Positions 5,840 to 10,786 of a stretch of 10,786 nt of DNA are shown one piece after another (the first letter of the stretch is position 1; each line of letters opens with the position of its first letter). The position numbers and the translations under genes were made by a program. Source of the DNA: JAUUZT01 sp964654015 (GTDB taxonomy: Bacteria > Chloroflexota > Dehalococcoidia > GIF9 > AB-539-J10); contig CAZZHQ010000083.1 of assembly GCA_964654015.1 (NCBI GenBank), positions 1 to 10,786 on the forward strand. The letters run 5' to 3'. The notes under the pieces are model-generated. The model searched no databases and was not told the DNA's origin. It was given only the letters and a program-made list of their open reading frames with translations.

Positions 5840-6067
5840 TCTCAAATTGCACTTAAAGATGAATTGTTTAAACTCGAGACATCTGCTAGACTGACTAAGA
5901 CTATGATATTGATTAAGCAATGGAAACAGCCTTATAATCAATTCTATCCGCGAAATGCGCTTGGCTAACGGCTATTGGACTCCAGAGTCGAATTAAAAGT
6001 AACTCTAAGTCTACAGGTGATATTAGTTCTGGGAACAAACCAAGGTCACAACATGATTGAAGAATGA
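5840..6067 (+). pseudogene. IS3-family transposase OrfB, decayed C-terminal remnant
   Basis: One plus-strand frame reads LKDELFKLE (from 5852), then ILIKQWKQPYNQFYPRNALG (from 5906), a stop at 5966-5968, then RLLDS. This follows the end of IS3 OrfB transposases: DELLxGE, LIxxWxxxYNxxRPHSALGYR. The conserved Tyr of ALGYR is now TAA. Upstream a stop (5837-5839) and an apparent frameshift end the similarity. The catalytic DDE region is missing. It has the same strand and family as the orfA fragment at 1561-1824, so the two are probably the halves of one IS. The frame ends in TGA at 6065-6067, overlapping the MFS start codon. Confidence 0.6.
5909..5938 (+). promoter_or_regulatory. Sigma70-like promoter inside the orfB remnant, pointing at the MFS gene
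   Basis: TTGATT at 5909-5914, an 18-base spacer and a perfect TATAAT at 5933-5938. It would give a 5' leader of about 120 bases before the MFS start at 6064. It lies within decayed transposase coding sequence, so it may be an outward promoter gained from the IS. Based on motif matching only. Confidence 0.45.
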
Positions 6068-7308
6068 GAAACCGATTCAATGTTTTCTATGGCTGGTGGG
6101 TTGTCATTATCGGAGCCATCACCGTCTTACTTGGGGGTGGCATTGTCTGGAATGGCTTTGGTGTGTTCTTCATACCCCTCATAGATGAGTTTGGTTGGAG
6201 CCGCGGACAGCTATCCTGGGCAATGTCCATTTCTGCCTTGGTTTGGATATCTGGCCCATTCATTGGTGCTCTAGTAGACAAATATGGTTCAAGGCGAATA
6301 ATGGTTTTAGGAACCATAATTACCGGAGGTTGTTTTGCTCTCCTCGGCCTGACGGATTCCATCTGGTATTTCTACGCTTTGTATTTTGCCACAACCATCG
6401 GACTTACGGGCATTGCAGATATACCGGTTGTGGTGGCAGTAACAAACTGGTTTAATAAACGGCGCGGCCTAGCTATGGGTATCGTGATATCAGGTTGGGG
6501 TATGGGGGGATTAGTAATCACACCTTTGGCCGCTTACTTGATATCTAGCCTGGGATGGAGAAACGCCTACTATGTACTTGGTCTGGGGATGGTGATAGTC
6601 CTTATTCCTTTGATAGCCACCGTATTTCGTCATAGACCTGAAGAGAAGGGACTGTTTCCGGATGGTCAAACCGTTAGAGCAGGTGACTCCTGTTCTGAAG
6701 AAAAACATACCAACCAGCCAGAGTTTACCTTTGCTGGCGCAATTAAGACACGGAATTTCTGGTTACTCATTTTTATAACATCTTCCGCCGTATTAGCGCT
6801 TGGTTCCATCATCACACATGTAATACCATTCTTTCGGGATATTGGTTTTTCTCAACAGATGGCAGCAAACATTATCGCTGCAGCGGCCGGAATAAGCGTT
6901 CCTAGTGGGCTTCTTATTGGATATATGGCAGACCGATTCTCTGCAAAATTTCTTATGATGATCACCTTAATACTTGAAGCTTCAGGTATCGCGGTTCTTT
7001 TAGTAACAGATTCAATATTGATAGCTCTCATATTTGTCGTACTTTTTGGATTAGCCATGGGGGCGCCTTTTACCCTTTTGCCTCTATTGATCGCTAAGTT
7101 ATTTGGAAATAATTCTATGGGTGCCATTTATGGTAGTGTATGGGCTTTTGTCTCAGTGGCTTTCGCTATCGGCCCCCCATTAACTGGATACATATTTGAT
7201 CTCAATGGTAGCTACGATTTCGCTTTTATGATCCTTATCGCTATAATCTTGATAGCTGTGCTACTCTCATATTTGTTAAAACTTAGGGAAACACCCGATT
7301 CCAAGTGA
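6064..7308 (+). CDS. MFS transporter (monocarboxylate/oxalate-formate-like)
   Basis: Major facilitator with 12 predicted membrane segments in 414 residues. It begins with the FYGWWVV helix typical of the oxalate:formate antiporter/monocarboxylate-like branch, has MFS motif A (GALVDKYGSRR, residues 68-78) between helices 2 and 3 and a weaker copy (IGYMADRFSAK, 285-295) between 8 and 9, and a central cytoplasmic loop (about 188-222). It sits in the inner membrane; the substrate is probably a small carboxylate or related anion, judged by family and by the catabolic genes downstream. ATG at 6064 gives a normal N-terminus but has only a weak TTGAAGA ribosome site, and the IS3 remnant ends on it. 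The MttB-family gene follows after 66 bases. Confidence 0.9.
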   Translation: MRNRFNVFYGWWVVIIGAITVLLGGGIVWNGFGVFFIPLIDEFGWSRGQLSWAMSISALVWISGPFIGALVDKYGSRRIMVLGTIITGGCFALLGLTDSIWYFYALYFATTIGLTGIADIPVVVAVTNWFNKRRGLAMGIVISGWGMGGLVITPLAAYLISSLGWRNAYYVLGLGMVIVLIPLIATVFRHRPEEKGLFPDGQTVRAGDSCSEEKHTNQPEFTFAGAIKTRNFWLLIFITSSAVLALGSIITHVIPFFRDIGFSQQMAANIIAAAAGISVPSGLLIGYMADRFSAKFLMMITLILEASGIAVLLVTDSILIALIFVVLFGLAMGAPFTLLPLLIAKLFGNNSMGAIYGSVWAFVSVAFAIGPPLTGYIFDLNGSYDFAFMILIAIILIAVLLSYLLKLRETPDSK

Positions 7309-7348
7309 AGTGGTCGAGTTGATATCTTAAGGAAAAAGTAAATCTCAA

Positions 7349-7378
7349 ATGCGAGGAAAAGAGAGGCTTCTGAAGTGA
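7349..7378 (+). other. 9-codon upstream ORF overlapping the methyltransferase start
   Basis: ATG at 7349 opens a nine-codon frame (MRGKERLLK) whose TGA overlaps the GTG start of the MttB-family gene as GTGA. Its GAGAGG doubles as the Shine-Dalgarno of that gene. It could couple translation, but no good ribosome site precedes the ATG, so it may be chance. Confidence 0.25.
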
Positions 7379-8880
7379 TAAAACTAGAAGAAAAAAGAGC
7401 CAGCATACAACCGATTAAGTCAAAGCTGAAAATCAGCATACTTGATGATGAGGATATTAAGAAGATAAACCAGACAGCCCGTGATATCCTTGAGGAAGTT
7501 GGTGTAGTGTTTCCCTCAGAAAAGGCGCTAAAAATCTTCGCTGATGCCGGAGCTAATGTGGACTTTGATAAAAAACTGGTTAAGATTCCGAGCGATCTAG
7601 TGGCTAAATATTTGAAAAAAGCTCCAAGGCGCTACACTCTAGCCGGCAGAAGACCGGAACTCGATGCTAAAATAGGAGGCGAGGACGGAACCTATTTCTA
7701 TTGTAGCGGCGAAGCACCTAGTATAGTTGATTTTGAAACCGATAAGAGAAGACCATCAATCAAGAGCGATGTAGCCAATATGGCTAAGGTAGCCGATTAC
7801 CTCCCGATAACATCACTTATCTGGCCAACGGTTAGTGCCGGCGACAAAGGAGAAACGGCACCAATTCACGGAGTAGAGGCTTGCTTTAACAATACCGAAA
7901 AACATCTCCAGACAGTATCGGTTATAGATGAAATCTCGGCAAAATACACCATCGAGATGGCTTCTGTCATCGCTGGCGGCAGAGATAAGCTGAGAGAAAG
8001 ACTCATCTTTTCGCTTTTACTATGTGGCATCGCACCACTAGCCCAGGACAGAGGAGGTATAGAATCAGCCCTTGCTTTTGCTGAGGCTGGTCTGCCGGTA
8101 GGTTTCATGTCCATGCCTACCATGGGCTTAACCGCCCCTCCATACCAGGCTGCCGACTTGGCTGTAGGCCTGGCGGAAGACCTAAGTGGCTGTATTTTAA
8201 TACAAATTGCCTATCCAGGAGTTCCTGTCTTTATGGCTATCCAGCCGGCAATCATAGACCCACGTTCTGGGGATTATTTCTACGGATCGAGTTTCCAACA
8301 AATTACCAGTGCAGCTGCGGTTCAGCTTGCCCATGACAATGGCCTGCCTATTAGCAGTCAAGCCTCTTTTGGTGGAAATGCTTATCGGTTAAATAGCTGG
8401 CAGATAGGCCTGGAGAATGTTCTTGGTCCTTTAATGTCAGTTATGGCGGGAGCAGATATGGCGTTCGGCCCAAACGGCATGCTAGCTGCTGCAACTCTAT
8501 TAGATATGCGAAGAATCCTGTTTGACCGGGAGATCTTCCAAACGATAGACATTATTACCGATGGGCTAGAAGTAAACGACAATACACTGGCTTTTGATAT
8601 GATACGAGAGATAGGTCCCCAAGGTACATTTTTGGGACAGAGACGCACGGCTGAGGAACTGCCGAAACTCTGGCCACCGTCAATTCTTTTTGAGAAATCA
8701 ACAGTGGTCGGGGAGAAGTATAGGAATGCAGAAGAGGTTGCTCGCGAGGTGATTGATTGGGTTTTGAGGAATCATCATCCAGCACCACTGGATAAAAAGG
8801 TAAAGCAAGAATTAGCGAAGATAGTGGCTGCTGCTGACCGGGATGAGGATTTGAAGAAAGAGATTAAAGGAAGGAGATAA
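7375..8880 (+). CDS. Trimethylamine methyltransferase (MttB) superfamily protein, non-pyrrolysine
   Basis: A 501-residue member of the MttB superfamily, TIM-barrel enzymes that move a methyl group from a methylated amine such as a betaine to a corrinoid protein. Family features include the N-terminal ARDILEEVGVVF helix (residues 35-46), the GEAPSIVDF segment (112-120), the FMSMPTMGLTAP strand (244-255) and SQASFGGNAY (328-337). The frame has no internal TAG, so it is not the pyrrolysine-containing MttB but the MtgB-like class. The corrinoid protein and its reactivase are not in the window, so the substrate is unknown and another role is possible. The start is GTG at 7375, with GAGAGG eight bases upstream; no earlier in-frame start is suitable. 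It lies between an MFS transporter and an MmgE/PrpD gene. Confidence 0.88.
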   Translation: MIKLEEKRASIQPIKSKLKISILDDEDIKKINQTARDILEEVGVVFPSEKALKIFADAGANVDFDKKLVKIPSDLVAKYLKKAPRRYTLAGRRPELDAKIGGEDGTYFYCSGEAPSIVDFETDKRRPSIKSDVANMAKVADYLPITSLIWPTVSAGDKGETAPIHGVEACFNNTEKHLQTVSVIDEISAKYTIEMASVIAGGRDKLRERLIFSLLLCGIAPLAQDRGGIESALAFAEAGLPVGFMSMPTMGLTAPPYQAADLAVGLAEDLSGCILIQIAYPGVPVFMAIQPAIIDPRSGDYFYGSSFQQITSAAAVQLAHDNGLPISSQASFGGNAYRLNSWQIGLENVLGPLMSVMAGADMAFGPNGMLAAATLLDMRRILFDREIFQTIDIITDGLEVNDNTLAFDMIREIGPQGTFLGQRRTAEELPKLWPPSILFEKSTVVGEKYRNAEEVAREVIDWVLRNHHPAPLDKKVKQELAKIVAAADRDEDLKKEIKGRR

Positions 8881-9081
8881 AGTACAATGTGGTCTATACC
8901 AGAGGAGAATCAGGGAAAGTCTGGTGATTGTGCTCCTTCCGCTGCAATTTGACTTAGAATTGGGTAAGTGACATCCCATCTGAAGTAAAAAAGGTAGGGA
9001 ATTTGAATCCGCTTAACCAAGATCTGTTTCAGGTAAGTGCTGTATAGTTACCCGATTTCAACCAAATAATGGAGGCAACCA
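8881..9081. promoter_or_regulatory. 201-base leader upstream of the MmgE/PrpD gene
   Basis: A non-coding gap within an otherwise close plus-strand group. It contains a 6-bp inverted repeat ACCAGA/TCTGGT (8898-8903 and 8920-8925) without a T-run, and a 5-bp repeat GGTAA/TTACC (9032-9036 and 9048-9052) 30 bases before the start codon. Its length suggests separate regulation of the MmgE/PrpD gene. No clear promoter or known riboswitch was recognised. Confidence 0.3.
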
Positions 9082-10518
9082 ATGTACGAGAACGTAACGA
9101 GAGATTTAGCGATTTTCGTTACTGAGGCCAAATATGAAAATCTGCCCAAGGACGAAGTGGAGAAAATCAAGCTCATACTGCTTGATGACATTGGTAATGC
9201 TCTCGGTGGTCACATTACTGACCGGGCGCGAATCGCCATGGAGTTCGTCAATGAGATGGGCGGCAATCCTCAAGCCAGTATTATCGGCGGCAGGTTGACT
9301 AACTATGCGATGGCATCCTTGATTAACAGCGAGCTAATTAATGCCCTGGACTACGACCTCATTGGCCCGCTGGGTAGCCACATCACTCCTTATGTTACCC
9401 CGACGCCATTGGCAATTGCGGAGAGGGAGCATGCCTCGGGCAAAGACTTGATTCTAGCACTGGCACTGGCTCACGAGATTGGCGGGCGCGTTTTAAGCTC
9501 GATGGCACAGCAGAAAATGCTCCTCGATGAACATCCTTACTACAAGGAATCACCCCGCTTTTCCACCTCTGGAACAATTTTTGGTGCTGTCGCTAGTGGT
9601 GCCAAGCTGCTCGATTTTAATGTTGAAACATTGACTAACGCTCTTGGTATTGCTGGCGCCAGCACAGCGGTACCGGGGAATATCAAGTGGCACCATATGA
9701 CCGGTCCCTCGATTATGACCAAGTACAACTGTTGGTCAGGCTGGATTTCTCAGCTGGCAACAGTAGCGGTCCTGCTAGCGGAGAAAGGTTTTACCGGCGA
9801 TAGAACCATCCTTGATGGCGACTATGGTTATTGGCAGATGGTGGGCTCTCCATACTTCAAGGCGGACAACCTGCTGGGGGAACTTGGGAAGGTATGGCAC
9901 ATTAATGAGGTAAGGTTTAAGATGTATCCCACCTGTGCACCATATCATACCGCTATTGAAGGTATTTCTGATCTGATTAATGAGAACCAAATACGCCCAG
10001 GTGATATAGAATCAATCGTGGTCAAGGGTGACCCAATAATGATGACACCAAACCGGATGCATACAGAAATAAACAGCTTCGCCGATATGCAATTTGCCGT
10101 CATCCCCAATCTGGCTGTAGCAGTTTTCTATGGTGATAGGCCTAGCCCTTGTTGGCAGATGCCCGAAGTGTATAACGACCCTAGAGTCAGGGAGATTTTG
10201 CCTAGAATTAAACTTCAGGTCCACCCAAGGATTGATGATCTCATCGCTGGGTTAGCAAGAGAAGGTAAACTACCTATTTATATGGGAAATATTGTCGAGA
10301 TAATCACCAAGGGTAAGAAATTCACCATTGAGGTTGCGTCACCCAAGGGATCTCCTGACCGCCCAGTCAGCCAGAGTGAGCTGGTTGATAAATTCAGAAG
10401 AAATGCTTCCTACTCAATGCTCAAGAGCCGCAAGGTAGACAAGCTTATCGGATTATTACTCCGCTTAGACGAAATAGATGATGTCACTGAACTTTGTAGA
10501 ATGATGTCCATTAGTTAA
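9082..10518 (+). CDS. MmgE/PrpD family protein (2-methylcitrate dehydratase-like)
   Basis: A 478-residue member of the MmgE/PrpD family, which includes 2-methylcitrate dehydratases and related dehydratases or epimerases of small di- and tricarboxylates. The N-terminal helical domain (1 to about 265) shows the LLDDIGNALGG start and the ALDYD...SHITPYVTPTPLAIAE motif (88-116). The C-terminal lid domain begins near KMYPTCAPYHTAIEG (280-294), where the family has a conserved K-x-P-x-C-x-x-x-H, and contains the DMQFAV segment (335-340). GGAGG lies seven bases before ATG 9082. There is no prpC or prpB nearby, so a true methylcitrate cycle is not indicated; relatives act on other acids. It follows the MttB-family gene after 201 bases and precedes a DUF169 gene. 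Confidence 0.9.
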   Translation: MYENVTRDLAIFVTEAKYENLPKDEVEKIKLILLDDIGNALGGHITDRARIAMEFVNEMGGNPQASIIGGRLTNYAMASLINSELINALDYDLIGPLGSHITPYVTPTPLAIAEREHASGKDLILALALAHEIGGRVLSSMAQQKMLLDEHPYYKESPRFSTSGTIFGAVASGAKLLDFNVETLTNALGIAGASTAVPGNIKWHHMTGPSIMTKYNCWSGWISQLATVAVLLAEKGFTGDRTILDGDYGYWQMVGSPYFKADNLLGELGKVWHINEVRFKMYPTCAPYHTAIEGISDLINENQIRPGDIESIVVKGDPIMMTPNRMHTEINSFADMQFAVIPNLAVAVFYGDRPSPCWQMPEVYNDPRVREILPRIKLQVHPRIDDLIAGLAREGKLPIYMGNIVEIITKGKKFTIEVASPKGSPDRPVSQSELVDKFRRNASYSMLKSRKVDKLIGLLLRLDEIDDVTELCRMMSIS

Positions 10519-10652
10519 CATGGACAGTGAAACCCAGAAGGGAGGTAAGAGATGAGGCAGGTTGGGGTAATGAGGAGGACGTTGAATCGAGAGAGAAGGG
10601 GGTGTATGTACTTTAATCAGCTCGACGGATGACTTAATATAGAGGAGGGAAA

Positions 10653-10786
10653 ATGATTTCATTACATGAAGTCCATGAATATGGAACGGAGTTAGAACAA
10701 TGGCTACGCACGCGGGTTCATCCCATAGCCATTAAGATGCTAAAAAGCAGGGAAGAAGTCCCAGAAGGTGCCATTATCCCGACCCG
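10653..10786 (+). CDS. DUF169 family protein, N-terminal part
   Basis: The ATG at 10653 follows a strong AGAGGAGGG ribosome site (10641-10649). The 44 visible residues include LEQWLRTRVHPIAIKML and SREEVPEGAIIP, the usual N-terminal pattern of DUF169 proteins (LRLxxxPVAVKLL...EEIPEGA). The gene runs off the window. DUF169 proteins are common in anaerobes and their function is unsettled. It continues the plus-strand catabolic group after a 134-base gap. Confidence 0.8.
   Translation, partial: MISLHEVHEYGTELEQWLRTRVHPIAIKMLKSREEVPEGAIIPT

Noticed and set aside
7375..8880. Pyrrolysine-containing MttB
   Set aside because: The frame runs without an internal TAG to a normal full length, so this is the non-pyrrolysine class.
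8898..8925. Hairpin ACCAGA/TCTGGT as a terminator of the MFS-MttB unit
   Set aside because: The stem is only six pairs with a 16-base loop and no T-run follows, so it does not meet the form of an intrinsic terminator.
8887..8952. 21-codon ORF starting MWSIPEEN after the methyltransferase gene
   Set aside because: There is no Shine-Dalgarno at proper spacing and no sign of conservation; it is more likely untranslated leader.
10552..10632. 26-codon ORF between MmgE/PrpD and DUF169 with a GGGAGG before its ATG
   Set aside because: The spacing is acceptable, but the region is purine-rich so such a match is likely by chance, and the arginine-rich product has no recognisable content.
1..10786. 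CRISPR array or complete tRNA/rRNA gene
   Set aside because: No regularly spaced repeats of 25-40 bases and no full cloverleaf or rRNA-like sequence were seen; only the T-arm-like hairpin at 1097-1130.

Overview
The window looks like accessory DNA from an uncultured, probably anaerobic bacterium. The catabolic genes (MttB-family methyltransferase, MmgE/PrpD, DUF169) and the recombinase with its zinc-ribbon partner would fit a Chloroflexota/Dehalococcoidia-like lineage or an anaerobic Firmicute. That assignment is inferred from gene content only and is weak. No complete rRNA or tRNA gene and no CRISPR array is visible.

Layout. (1) 1-840: the C-terminal part of an AspT/YidE/YbjL-type membrane transporter, cut off in frame by a stop at 31-33, so apparently a decayed gene. 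(2) 841-1560: a gene-poor stretch with a tRNA T-arm-like minihelix (1097-1130) and a small winged-helix ORF on the minus strand. (3) 1561-6067: a nested mobile region. An IS3-family orfA (plus strand) is cut after its coiled coil at about 1813. A decayed orfB C-terminus from the same family and strand reappears at about 5840-6067. Between the two lies about 4 kb that behaves as one compact element. Its minus-strand operon runs: AbrB-like protein, 57-aa ORF, prim-pol-like N-terminal fragment, HNH endonuclease, 26-aa ORF, 49-aa zinc-ribbon protein, large serine recombinase. A divergent plus-strand gene (4916-5824) encodes an unrecognised 302-aa protein with an HTH-like N-terminus. Several of the small ORFs are under 60 codons and easily missed. 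The recombinase carries a one-base frameshift near 3190, so the element may be immobile in this sequence.

(4) 6064-10786: a plus-strand catabolic group: MFS transporter, MttB-superfamily (non-pyrrolysine) methyltransferase, MmgE/PrpD-family protein and the start of a DUF169 protein. These probably serve uptake and breakdown of a small organic acid or a methylated amine, but the substrate cannot be read from the sequence and no corrinoid protein is in the window. The MFS start codon overlaps the end of the IS3 orfB remnant, and that remnant contains a good sigma70-like promoter pointing at the MFS gene, so the insertion sequence may now drive this cluster.

The most interesting parts are the compact recombinase element split into an IS3 remnant, the apparently leaderless promoter in front of the zinc-ribbon/recombinase pair, and the chain of overlapping small ORFs (including a prim-pol stub) upstream of the HNH gene.
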